A stretch of DNA of 64,000 bases. Origin: Gammaproteobacteria bacterium (GTDB taxonomy: Bacteria > Pseudomonadota > Gammaproteobacteria > Pseudomonadales > Azotimanducaceae). Below the pieces are notes generated by a model, which made no database searches, was not told the origin of the DNA, and saw nothing but the letters and a program-made list of their open reading frames with translations. Location: contig JAPOYV010000073.1 in assembly GCA_026706385.1 (NCBI GenBank), forward strand, positions 37,131 to 101,130, written 5' to 3'. Shown in pieces: positions 48,018-56,224 of this stretch (its first letter is position 1; the number at the start of each line of letters is the position of its first letter). Made by a program: the position numbers and the translations under genes.

Positions 48018-49409
48018 ATGGACGTGTTGCCGCTGTCGCTCAAACTGGCTGGCCAGCCGGTGTTGGTGGTCGGTGGCGGCGAGGTCGCCCGCCGGAAGAT
48101 CGAACTGCTCATCGCTGCTGGCGCCGATGTAGAAGTCGTGGCGCCCAATGTCGTGGCCGACTTGCGCGCCTACTGCGCCGAGCGGAATGTCAACGTGACC
48201 TCGCGGACATTTCGTGCCGCGGACGTGGACGGTCGCTTGCTGGTCGTGGCGGCCACCAACGACGAGGCGGTCAATGAGCACATCCACCGTGCTTGTGCTG
48301 ATGCCAGGGTGCTCGTCAACTGCGTCGACGACGGCGCACGTTCGACGGCGCTGTTCCCGGCCATCGTCGACCGCGGGTCCGTTACGGTCGCGATTTCGAC
48401 CGGCGGCGCCTCGCCAACGCTGGCGCGGCGGATGCGCGAGCTGATCGAAGGCGTTCTGCCAAGCAACCTCGGCGCATTGGCCGACTACCTGGCCAGTCGA
48501 CGCCAACGGCTCAAGTCGCTTCTCCCGGACATCGACGAACGCAGACGGTTCTGGGACCGCGCCATCGATTCCGACTTGGCCGACCTTGCGGCAAAAGGCG
48601 ACGTTGCGGCGGCTGACGAACGGCTTGCCCGCGCGGCGGAATCCGGCGCGCATTCGGGGCTGGTGTCGCTCGTCGGTGCCGGCCCGGGCGATCCGGACCT
48701 GCTCACAGTGAAGGCCCTGCAGCGGCTGCAGCGCGCGGACGTGGTCTACTACGATCACTTGGTCGGTGACGGCATCCTCGAGCGCTGCCGGCGGGATGCA
48801 CGGCGCGTGTTCGTAGGCCGGCGTGCCGCGTACGGCCGGGCTGACGATGCGGACTCGCGTCAGCGCGACATCAACGCAGCGCTGCTGGCCGATGCACAGC
48901 GCGGCCTTCGGGTCGTCCGCCTCAAGGGCGGCGATCCTCTCGTTTTCAGCCGTGGCGGCGAGGAAGTCGCCGCCTTGGGCCGCCACGGCGTCCCGTTCGA
49001 GATCGTGCCGGGGATCACGGCGGCCCTGGGCTGTGCCGCTATCGCCGGCATCCCGTTGACGCATCGCGACTGGGCGCAATCGGTGCGCTTCGTCACCGGC
49101 CATCGCCGTGGCGGGGACATCGCGCTGGATTGGGAGGCACTCGCGCAGCCGGATCAGACCGTCGTCGTCTACATGGGCCTCGCGACCTTGCCAATGCTCT
49201 GCGCGCAACTGATCGCACACGGCTTGGCCCCAGAGACACCGGCTGCCACCGTGGTCCGCGGCACGCTGCCGGACCAGCAAGTGATCGCGGGCCGCGTGGA
49301 CGATCTTGGAGACCGGGTCGCCACCATGGGCTCAGACGGTCCCGCAACCACGATCATCGGTCGAGTCGCCGGATTGGCGCAGGACTCGCCCGCAGAACAC
49401 GCCGGGTGA
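48018..49409 (+). CDS. cysG: Siroheme synthase
   Basis: A 463-residue trifunctional enzyme. Residues 1-150 form the precorrin-2 dehydrogenase/ferrochelatase (VLVVGGGEVARRKIELL, VAATNDEAVN, STGGASPTLARRMRELIE); from about 215 the uroporphyrinogen III methyltransferase (VSLVGAGPGDPDLLTVKALQRLQRADVVYYDHLV, FSRGGEEVAAL, VVYMGLATL). It makes siroheme for sulfite and nitrite reductases. It follows serS with eight bases between, the order seen in Pseudomonas. Confidence 0.97.
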   Translation: MDVLPLSLKLAGQPVLVVGGGEVARRKIELLIAAGADVEVVAPNVVADLRAYCAERNVNVTSRTFRAADVDGRLLVVAATNDEAVNEHIHRACADARVLVNCVDDGARSTALFPAIVDRGSVTVAISTGGASPTLARRMRELIEGVLPSNLGALADYLASRRQRLKSLLPDIDERRRFWDRAIDSDLADLAAKGDVAAADERLARAAESGAHSGLVSLVGAGPGDPDLLTVKALQRLQRADVVYYDHLVGDGILERCRRDARRVFVGRRAAYGRADDADSRQRDINAALLADAQRGLRVVRLKGGDPLVFSRGGEEVAALGRHGVPFEIVPGITAALGCAAIAGIPLTHRDWAQSVRFVTGHRRGGDIALDWEALAQPDQTVVVYMGLATLPMLCAQLIAHGLAPETPAATVVRGTLPDQQVIAGRVDDLGDRVATMGSDGPATTIIGRVAGLAQDSPAEHAG

Positions 49410-49483
49410 TGCTAAAACGGCATCGCGTTGCGCCAAACGTCGCGACATGATGCAAGACGGAGTCGATAGGCAGGAAGTGGCTC

Positions 49484-49921
49484 ATGCGACTGTTACAACG
49501 ACGCCATCCCCAAGGTACAGCGAGAACACTGATCGGGGTAGTGCAAGTCACCGCGACGGTGCGCAATCCTGCCGAGCCGAGCAGGTCTTGGGACGGGTTG
49601 TTCTTAGTGGACACGGGTTCTATCGACTGCGTCGTGCCAGCGGACGCGCTACGCAGCATTGGGCTGGTACCCAATGGTCGCCGGACCTACGAACTCGCCG
49701 ACGGCCGCGAGGAAACGGTGGAGGTCACCGGCGCGGACATCGAGCTCATGGGCGACTTCGTCGGCACGACCGTCTGCTTCGGCCCGGAACGCGCCGAGCC
49801 GATCCTGGGACTGACGGCGTTGGAGTCCGTTGGCATCGAGGTCGATCCGGTGGAACAGCGGCTCAAACGCCGGCCCTCGGTGCGGATGAAGCGTCGGTCG
49901 CGGCCACGGGCCGCCGCCTGA
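49484..49921 (+). CDS. Retropepsin-like aspartic protease
   Basis: A 145-residue protein with a clan AA signature: VDTGSIDCVVP (the DTG triad, Ser following), ELADGREETVEVTGADIEL and ILGLTALESVGIEVDP. One domain suffices for a half-site, so it should act as a homodimer. The C-terminal tail is Arg-rich. ATG 49484 follows AGGAAG by seven bases; GTG 49541 would remove the non-conserved first 19 residues. Substrate and role are unknown. It is followed by a hairpin and a convergent gene. Confidence 0.8.
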   Translation: MRLLQRRHPQGTARTLIGVVQVTATVRNPAEPSRSWDGLFLVDTGSIDCVVPADALRSIGLVPNGRRTYELADGREETVEVTGADIELMGDFVGTTVCFGPERAEPILGLTALESVGIEVDPVEQRLKRRPSVRMKRRSRPRAAA

Positions 49922-49926
49922 CACGG

Positions 49927-49947
49927 GGCAGGACGCAAGCGTCTGCC
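49927..49947. terminator. Hairpin between convergent genes
   Basis: GGCAGGACGC (49927-49936) pairs with GCGTCTGCC (49939-49947), nine pairs with one bulged G and a two-base loop. It lies between the ends of the protease gene and the convergent deacetylase gene. No T tract. Confidence 0.4.
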
Positions 49948-49961
49948 AAGCACTTTAGGCG

Positions 49962-50888
49962 TCAGAGCCGCTCGACGTAGGCGTGCACGCTCCGCGCCAG
50001 CGCCTGCAAGTCGTACCCACCTTCGAGCACCGACACGATGCGTCCGTCGGCATGGCTCTCGGCGAGCGCGACGATCAGGTCCGCCGTCCATGCGAAGTCG
50101 TCCTCGGTCAGCCTCAGATCGCCTAAGGGATCGGCGGCATGGGCATCGAACCCGGCCGAGGCTAGGATGAGCTCCGGCTTGAAAGCCTCGACGGCTGGCA
50201 ACCAGTCGCGTTCCAAGGCGCGCCGGTAGTCGACACTGCCGGTGTGTGCCGGCAGAGGCGTGTTCACGATGTTGGGCCGCTCCACGTCCTGTAGCCGGTG
50301 CGGGTAGTGCGGATACTGGAAGCTCGAGCAGACCAGGACGCGCGGATCCTCCGCGAACGCGGCGACCGTGCCGTTGCCGTGGTGGACGTCGAAGTCGAGG
50401 ATGGCGACGCGTTCGACCGGTTTGCTCGCCAAGGCGTGGGCGGCCGCGACGGCGATGCCGTTGAAGATGCAGAACCCCATGGCCGTCGCGGCCTCGGCGT
50501 GGTGGCCCGGCGGACGGACAGCGCAGAACGCACGCCGCTCGCCTATTCGCCGTTCATCGTTGTCGAAGGCGAGATCCACCCCGGCGACGGCTGCGCCGAC
50601 GGCCGTCCTCGCCGCGCGCAAGGAGCCGGGACCCATGAACGTATCGGGGTCGAGACGCACCAACCCTTCCGTCGGGGCAAGGCGTTCGATGGCATCCACG
50701 TAGTCTTCCTCGTGCACCCCGATGATCTGTTCGCGAGTTGCCTCGGGGGCCGCGACGGACTCGAGGTCCGCGAGCAGCCCGGTTTCGTCCAGGTGCTGGA
50801 GGACGGCTTCGAGACGGGCCGGTCTCTCGGGGTGTCGCGGCCCCATCTCGTGCTCGAGGCACACCGGGTCGGTGATGAGTGCGGTCAT
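49962..50888 (-). CDS. Histone deacetylase family protein (AcuC/class II-like amidohydrolase)
   Basis: A 308-residue arginase/deacetylase-fold enzyme. Active-site motifs are RPPGHHAEAATAMGFCIFNG, ILDFDVHHGNGT (Asp and His zinc ligands), SAGFDAHAADPLG and VLEGGYDLQAL. It removes acyl groups from lysine or polyamines; the bacterial substrate is unknown. ATG 50888 overlaps the stop of the upstream ankyrin gene as ATGA, so both are produced together. Confidence 0.93.
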   Translation of the reverse strand: MTALITDPVCLEHEMGPRHPERPARLEAVLQHLDETGLLADLESVAAPEATREQIIGVHEEDYVDAIERLAPTEGLVRLDPDTFMGPGSLRAARTAVGAAVAGVDLAFDNDERRIGERRAFCAVRPPGHHAEAATAMGFCIFNGIAVAAAHALASKPVERVAILDFDVHHGNGTVAAFAEDPRVLVCSSFQYPHYPHRLQDVERPNIVNTPLPAHTGSVDYRRALERDWLPAVEAFKPELILASAGFDAHAADPLGDLRLTEDDFAWTADLIVALAESHADGRIVSVLEGGYDLQALARSVHAYVERL

Positions 50889-51532
50889 GCCAAGACCGTG
50901 GCCAAAGCCTGCTGGATCGCCGGGTTCCGCGCGTAGTCCATGGGCTGTTTGCCGGCCCGATCGGCTATTCGGGGGTTGGCCCCCGCTGCCAGGAGAAGCG
51001 GGACGATCAGTTTCTTGCCGCGTCGGGCGGCCCGGAGGAGGGGCGTCTCGCCACGACGGTTCTGGAAATCGACGTCCGCCTGGGCCGCGATCAGGGCGCG
51101 CACGCAGTCCACGTAGCCCAGGTTCACCGCGCGGTACAGTGGCGTCTCGCGGGACGCATCGTAAGCATCCACCGCGGCACCGAGAGCAACGAGCCGCTCG
51201 GCCACGCGCGGGAGGTCGAACCTGCACGCCATGTGCAACGGGGTGACCTTGCGGTTGTTGGTGATCGACGGCGGCGTACCGTGCTCGACGAACATCTCGA
51301 CGATGGCGATCCGTTCATCCTGGTGCTTGTCCGCCTCGGCGATCCGACCGCCGTGGCCCTCGTAGCCGGGCACGCGGCAGGCAGCGATGAAGAGATGGTC
51401 GGCCCAGCCCCAATCCGGGTTTTCGCCCAGGTGGCGGGCGACCACGTCCGGCGCTGGGAAACGGACCGCATCGACGAGTTCGGGGGGCGGACGCAGGTCG
51501 GCGCGGCTCTTCACCAGTTTCTGTCGGGGCAT
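50885..51532 (-). CDS. Ankyrin-repeat protein
   Basis: A 215-residue soluble protein with about four ankyrin repeats between 90 and 210: RKVTPLHMACRFDLPRVAERLVALGAAVDAYD, RETPLYRAVNLGYVDCVRALIAAQADVDFQN, RGETPLLRAARRGKKLIVPLLLAAGANPRIAD and RAGKQPMDYARNPAIQQAL. The first 90 residues are less regular. Ankyrin stacks bind proteins; here the partner may be the deacetylase encoded by the overlapping downstream gene. No signal peptide. Confidence 0.9.
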   Translation of the reverse strand: MPRQKLVKSRADLRPPPELVDAVRFPAPDVVARHLGENPDWGWADHLFIAACRVPGYEGHGGRIAEADKHQDERIAIVEMFVEHGTPPSITNNRKVTPLHMACRFDLPRVAERLVALGAAVDAYDASRETPLYRAVNLGYVDCVRALIAAQADVDFQNRRGETPLLRAARRGKKLIVPLLLAAGANPRIADRAGKQPMDYARNPAIQQALATVLA

Positions 51533-51634
51533 GCGATGACGTACACGACCGAACCGCGGTTAAGCATAGCGAACGGCTGTACCGCCCGCGACGGACTGAA
51601 AGTAGAATGCACGCCCTGATCCTGGGGCGCTGGC

Positions 51635-51949
51635 ATGGCAACCGTCTATTTCGAGACGCTTGACGACGAGGTGGTCGCCGTCGATGGCGACGCCGGCGAC
51701 GTGGTCATGGAACTCGCCCGCGCCGAAGGCATCGACGGCATCGATGCCGAGTGCGGCGGCGGCTGCGCCTGTGCAACCTGCCACGTCCACGTGCATCCGG
51801 ATTGGATGGCCAAGGTCGGTCCGCCCAGCGAATTGGAGCGCGACATGCTGGAGTTCGACGGCGAGGTCTCGGACACCAGCCGCCTGTCCTGCCAGATCGA
51901 GCTGACCGACGAACTTGACGGGCTGACCGTCAAGGTGGTCGGTCGCTAG
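51635..51949 (+). CDS. 2Fe-2S ferredoxin, adrenodoxin type
   Basis: A 104-residue ferredoxin. The cluster cysteines are C40, C46, C49 (CGGGCACATC, C-x5-C-x2-C) and C86 (RLSCQI). The stretch SDTSRLSCQIEL is typical of adrenodoxin/FdxB-like proteins that feed cytochromes P450 or cluster assembly. It stands alone: no reductase or P450 lies next to it. The start ATG 51635 lies just after a short gap from the divergent ankyrin gene. Confidence 0.93.
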   Translation: MATVYFETLDDEVVAVDGDAGDVVMELARAEGIDGIDAECGGGCACATCHVHVHPDWMAKVGPPSELERDMLEFDGEVSDTSRLSCQIELTDELDGLTVKVVGR

Positions 51950-51970
51950 CGTCGATCACGTCTCGAACGG

Positions 51971-53170
51971 CTAGACCAATAGCCTGAACGGCGCCTCCAG
52001 GTATCCGCGCACGGCCGCCAGAAACTCGGCAGCGGGCGCACCGTCGAGCACGCGGTGGTCCCAAGTGAGCGACAGCCGCATCATGGCCGTCTTGCGCGGC
52101 GTATCGTCGTCCCAGCGCAGCCCATCGTAGATCCGCCCGACGCCTAGGATCCCGGCTTGGGGCGTGTTCAGGATCGGGGTGAACGTGTCCACGCCGTACA
52201 TGCCGAGCGAGGTCACCGTGAACGTGCCGCCTTCGACATCCGTCAGGCTTAGCGCACCGTCCCGGGCCCTCTGAGCGAGTTCCGCGGACTCGACCGCGAT
52301 CTGCTTCAAAGGCTTGTCGCCAGCGTCCTTGATCACCGGGACGATCAGCCCGTCGGCGAGGGCGACTGCGACGCCGACATGGACGTGTTCCAAGCGGCTG
52401 ATGGCATCGCCGACAAGCGTGGCGTTCATGGCCGGATGGCTCTTCAGGGCACGGGCCGCGGCAACGATGACGAGGTCCGTATAGGTCGCCCGGATGCCTT
52501 CGGATTCCCATTCGGCGATGAGGCCCTGGCGCAGCTTCACCGCGTCGTCCATGCCCACTTCCATGTCCATGGTGAGTTGCGCCGTGTCGCGCAGACTCGC
52601 GTGCATGCGCTCGGCGATGGTCTTGCGCATGCCGCGCAAGGGAATCGCTTCGCCGCTCTGTTCGCCCTCAGGGGTCGGGCTCGTCGCGGCCTGTTCGCTG
52701 GCCTGCTGAACGTCCTCTTTGGTGATGCGCCCACGCGGGCCGGTACCGGTCACGGTGGCGAGATCGATGCCCAGTTCGGACGCCAGCTTGCGGGCGACGG
52801 GCGAAGCGGCAACGCGCTTGCCCGACCGCGCCGGTGCCGGCTTGACCTCGGCCTTGGGCGTTGCCGCGGCGTCGTCCTGGGCCGCGATGTCGCGCTTAGG
52901 CTTCGCTGCCGGCAGGACGTCCGGGATGGTCTCGTCTTCGGCGTAGATGTAGCCGACCACGTCGCCGGGCTCGAGGGTAGTCCCCTCGGCGACGAGGTGC
53001 TTCACGATCCCCGCGGTCTCCGCATCCACGTCGAGATTGACCTTTTCAGTCTCGAGCCGGTAGAGGAGGGCACCGGCTTCGACCCGCTCGCCGTCGGCCA
53101 CGTACCACTCCTCCACGGTTCCTTCGTGCATGGTCATTCCGACTTTGACCAGGTAGATCTCGGCAGGCAT
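51971..53170 (-). CDS. acoC: Dihydrolipoamide acyltransferase (E2) of an acetoin-dehydrogenase-type complex
   Basis: A 399-residue E2. An N-terminal lipoyl domain has K43 in ETEKVNLDVDAE; after an Ala/Pro/Lys linker comes the peripheral subunit-binding domain (ASPVARKLASELGIDLATVTGTGPRGRITKEDV, about 122-155); the catalytic domain ends with TWDHRVLDGAP, giving H372 and D376. It transfers acyl groups from lipoate to CoA. ATG 53170 follows a GGAG site. It is last in a minus-strand operon with E1 alpha, E1 beta and AcoX. E3 is not in the window. Confidence 0.92.
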   Translation of the reverse strand: MPAEIYLVKVGMTMHEGTVEEWYVADGERVEAGALLYRLETEKVNLDVDAETAGIVKHLVAEGTTLEPGDVVGYIYAEDETIPDVLPAAKPKRDIAAQDDAAATPKAEVKPAPARSGKRVAASPVARKLASELGIDLATVTGTGPRGRITKEDVQQASEQAATSPTPEGEQSGEAIPLRGMRKTIAERMHASLRDTAQLTMDMEVGMDDAVKLRQGLIAEWESEGIRATYTDLVIVAAARALKSHPAMNATLVGDAISRLEHVHVGVAVALADGLIVPVIKDAGDKPLKQIAVESAELAQRARDGALSLTDVEGGTFTVTSLGMYGVDTFTPILNTPQAGILGVGRIYDGLRWDDDTPRKTAMMRLSLTWDHRVLDGAPAAEFLAAVRGYLEAPFRLLV

Positions 53171-53178
53171 GTTTTCTC

Positions 53179-54156
53179 CTAGGCGTTCGTAAAAGGCCGG
53201 CGGCAGACGGCGTGACTAAGAACCTTGGCCACGTCGACGACCCACGGGCCGTCGCGGGCCGCGGTCAAAGTGGCCGTCTGACCGGCCTTCAGGATGCGTT
53301 CCCGTTCGCCGTCGAAGGCGAGCGCACCCGGTCCCGTCCAGCGAATGGCGTCGTCGAAGTCGAGTAGGCGCAACTTCGAGATGCCGATATGTTCAAAGCG
53401 CCCCGGCGCCAAAGCGGCGTTCACGCCATGCGGTGCGCTGGCGTCGAACTCGACCGTGAGCGCGGCATCTTCGGCGGCACTCAAGGGATGGGCAAAACCG
53501 CCTACCGAGGTCATGCCAACGCCAGCCGGATCGGCGCGGGTCAGGAATGCCGCGACCAGGCGCGAAGGGTCGTCCAGCGCGCGTGCCCCCACGAAACGGT
53601 CGCGGGTGAAGACGGCATCGATGAGGGCGAGGTCGGGGTCTTCGCCGTCGATGTCGACGTGAATCGCCTTGGCCTGGCGTGCGACGGCTGCGAGGGGCAG
53701 TTCCCTGGTGGCGAGCACGCCCGCCGCGGCGCCGGCGGTGGTCGCTTCCTGCATGGTCGGAAACGCGTTGTTCGTGCCCGTGGACAGGGCGATCAGCGGC
53801 GCATCGAGCCAGCCCTTGGCGAACGCCCGATTGGTGCCGTCGCCGCCGAGGACAATCACGGCTGCGGCGCCGCGCAGCGCGCGGGCGGCGCGGACGGTGT
53901 CCCCGACGTTCGCGTCGATCGTGATGTCGAGTGGTTCCGCCGCGAGTTTCAGTTCGTCCACGGCGCTGCGGGCGACATGGTGCGGATCCGGCATGTAGCG
54001 GATCGGTGCCGAAGCGAAGGCGCGGATGCCGACCAGGCAGCGCCGCACCATCGCGGACTTTTCCTGGTTGTCGAACACCGACGCGCGAGCGGTCACGCGC
54101 CGCACATCCTTGCCGGATGCCGGATTGGCGACCAGGCCGACGCAGCGAGGCGTCAT
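53179..54156 (-). CDS. acoX: AcoX-like ATP-NAD kinase family protein
   Basis: A 325-residue protein of the NAD kinase/diacylglycerol kinase fold. GGDGTNR is at 104-110, and LVANPASGKDVRR at 8-20 is the glycine-rich start. AcoX is encoded inside many acetoin-catabolism operons; its function has not been settled. Start ATG 54156 follows directly on the E1 beta stop (TAAATG), and the stop lies eight bases before acoC. A pure lipid kinase is possible but the context favours AcoX. Confidence 0.8.
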   Translation of the reverse strand: MTPRCVGLVANPASGKDVRRVTARASVFDNQEKSAMVRRCLVGIRAFASAPIRYMPDPHHVARSAVDELKLAAEPLDITIDANVGDTVRAARALRGAAAVIVLGGDGTNRAFAKGWLDAPLIALSTGTNNAFPTMQEATTAGAAAGVLATRELPLAAVARQAKAIHVDIDGEDPDLALIDAVFTRDRFVGARALDDPSRLVAAFLTRADPAGVGMTSVGGFAHPLSAAEDAALTVEFDASAPHGVNAALAPGRFEHIGISKLRLLDFDDAIRWTGPGALAFDGERERILKAGQTATLTAARDGPWVVDVAKVLSHAVCRRPFTNA

Positions 54157-55149
54157 TTACATGCCGAGCAGTTGTCGGGCTTCAGCGGCGATCTTGTCGG
54201 CATTCGGCAGGTACGTCTGCTCCAGCACGGAACTGAACGGCACGGGCGAGAACGGCGCGCCGACGCGCGCCACCGGGGCATCGAGGTCGTCGAAGGCCAG
54301 TTCCTGGATCTGTGCTGCGATCTCGCCGCCGAGGCCGGCGAAGCGGACGGCCTCGTGGACCACCACCGCGCGGTGGGTTTTCTGCACGGACTTGATGACC
54401 GTGTCGGTGTCCATCGGTTGCAGGGACTTCAGATCGATCACTTCGGCTTCGATGCCGTCGGCACTCAAGGCTTCGGCCGCCTTGACCGCTTCGCTGACCA
54501 TTCGACTGTAGGTAACGAACGTGAGGTCGTCGCCGGCGCGCACGACCTCCGCGGCGCCGATCGGGACTTCGTAGGCCTCCTCCGGGACAGGGCCCTGGTT
54601 GCGCAGTGACAGCTTGTTCATCACCACGAAGACGGGGTTGTCGTCCCGGGCCGCCGCGATCAGCATGCCCTTGGCATCATAGGGGGTGGCGGGGGTCACG
54701 ACCTTGAGCCCGGGCAGGTGGCAAAGCCACACCTCGAGGCTCTGGGAGTGCTGCGCCGCCATGTTCATGCCGGCACCCGACATCGTGACGACGGTGATCG
54801 GCAGTTTGGCGGAGCCGCCGAACATGTAGCGCATCTTCGCCATCTGGTTGGCGATCTCGTCCATGCACTCGCCCATGAAGTCCATGAACATGATGTCGAT
54901 GATCGGGCGTAAGCCCGTCGCCGCGGCACCGACGCCGAGGCCGACGATGCCTTCCTCCGAAATCGGCGTGTCCACGATGCGCTCCGAACCGAACTCGTCG
55001 AGAAGACCCCGGTACGAACCGAATACGCCACCCGCGCCAGCGACGTCCTCGCCCGCGATGAAGGCGCCTTCCTGCTCGTTGAGGATGGTCCGCGCCGCTT
55101 CGGCGATGGCGCCGACGTAGGTGATTTCGCGTTGCGCCGCTTCGGCCAT
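54157..55149 (-). CDS. acoB: Thiamine-dependent dehydrogenase E1 beta subunit (acetoin/2-oxo acid type)
   Basis: A 330-residue transketolase-like protein. It has VDTPISEEGIVGLGVGAAATGLRPIIDIMFMDFM with the catalytic Glu of the beta subunit, GGSAKLPITVVTMSGAG, HSQSLEVWLCHLPGLKVVTPATPYDAKGMLI and the C-terminal LDAPVARVGAPFSPVPFS. With E1 alpha it decarboxylates or cleaves the substrate using thiamine diphosphate. A strong AAGGAGAG site precedes ATG 55149. It is coupled to acoX. Confidence 0.92.
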   Translation of the reverse strand: MAEAAQREITYVGAIAEAARTILNEQEGAFIAGEDVAGAGGVFGSYRGLLDEFGSERIVDTPISEEGIVGLGVGAAATGLRPIIDIMFMDFMGECMDEIANQMAKMRYMFGGSAKLPITVVTMSGAGMNMAAQHSQSLEVWLCHLPGLKVVTPATPYDAKGMLIAAARDDNPVFVVMNKLSLRNQGPVPEEAYEVPIGAAEVVRAGDDLTFVTYSRMVSEAVKAAEALSADGIEAEVIDLKSLQPMDTDTVIKSVQKTHRAVVVHEAVRFAGLGGEIAAQIQELAFDDLDAPVARVGAPFSPVPFSSVLEQTYLPNADKIAAEARQLLGM

Positions 55150-55159
55150 TGAACTCTCC

Positions 55160-56128
55160 TTAAGCGTAGACGTCTTCGAGCAAGGTCTCGGGGTCGGGCA
55201 GGGGACTGGATTCGGCGAACTCGATGCCGGCGCGCACCTCCTCGAGCACGCCCTCGTGGATCTTGGCCGCGTCGTCGCGACTGAGCACGCCGAGTTCGTC
55301 GAGGCGCGCCTCGAACATGTGGATCGGGTCGCGCTTCTGCCACTCCTCGAGCTCCTCGTCGGTGCGATAGGACAACCCCATGCCGCGCACGCCCACGTGG
55401 TCGAAGAACCTGTAGGTCTTGCATTCGAGCAAGGTCGGACCTTCGCCGGACCGTGCGCGTTCTATGGCGGCACCGGCCGCCTCGTAGACCGCGACCGCGT
55501 CCATGCCGTCGACGATGACGCCCGGCATGCCGTAGCCCGACGCGCGGTCCGCGACGTCGACGATCGCCTGGTGATTGGCCTGCGGGGTGTATTCGCCGTA
55601 GCCGTTGTTCTCGCAGACGAAGATCGCCGGCAGCTTGTAGAGCGCAGCCATGTTGGCGGCTTCGTGGAACGAGCCCTCGTTGCTCGCGCCATCCCCGAAG
55701 AACGACACCGCAACGCGGTCCGTCTTGCGGAACTTGGTGGAGAAGGCGGCGCCCACGGCGATCGGCGGCCCGGCACCGACGATGCCGTTGGCACCGAGCA
55801 TGCCGAGGTCCATGTTCGAAATGTGCATGCTGCCGCCCTTGCCGCGGCAGTAGCCCGTGGCGCGCCCAAAGAGTTCCGCGAACATCCTGTCGAATTCGCC
55901 GCCCTTGGCGATAAGGTGCCCGTGTCCGCGATGGGTGCTGGTGATCCAGTCATCATCGCTCAAGTGCGCCATGACACCGGCCGCCACCGCCTCTTCGCCG
56001 ACGTACAGGTGCAGCGCGCCGGGTATCTTGCCCGCTTCCGCCATGCGGCCCGCTTCGGTTTCGAAGACCCGGATGCGCACCATGCGCCGATGAATGTCGA
56101 GCAGGACCTCGTCACTAGGCTGATCCAC
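55160..56128 (-). CDS. acoA: Thiamine-dependent dehydrogenase E1 alpha subunit (acetoin/2-oxo acid type)
   Basis: A 322-residue protein with the thiamine-diphosphate motif GDGASNEGSFHEAANMAALYKLPAIFVCENNGYGEYTPQ and substrate region HRGHGHLIAKGGEFDRMFAELFGRATGYCRGKGGSMHI. GTG 56128 follows GGAGGGGAGAG, giving a start at VDQPSDEVLL; a longer reading of 342 residues has no such site. E1 of this size pairs with acoB. It follows the TRAP transporter genes by 96 bases. The substrate is either acetoin or a 2-oxo acid. Confidence 0.92.
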   Translation of the reverse strand: MDQPSDEVLLDIHRRMVRIRVFETEAGRMAEAGKIPGALHLYVGEEAVAAGVMAHLSDDDWITSTHRGHGHLIAKGGEFDRMFAELFGRATGYCRGKGGSMHISNMDLGMLGANGIVGAGPPIAVGAAFSTKFRKTDRVAVSFFGDGASNEGSFHEAANMAALYKLPAIFVCENNGYGEYTPQANHQAIVDVADRASGYGMPGVIVDGMDAVAVYEAAGAAIERARSGEGPTLLECKTYRFFDHVGVRGMGLSYRTDEELEEWQKRDPIHMFEARLDELGVLSRDDAAKIHEGVLEEVRAGIEFAESSPLPDPETLLEDVYA

Positions 56129-56224
56129 CAACTCTCCCCTCCACGCGATTCTCGTTTGTGTCCAAGTGTAAGCGAACCTGAGCGTCAAGCGTACGCAGGC
56201 CTCTCCGATGGGCCCCTGCCGCGC

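Noticed and set aside
53179..54156. A diacylglycerol or sphingosine kinase as the function of the AcoX-like protein.
   Set aside because: The GGDGT motif fits both families, but the operon context with E1 and E2 genes favours AcoX.
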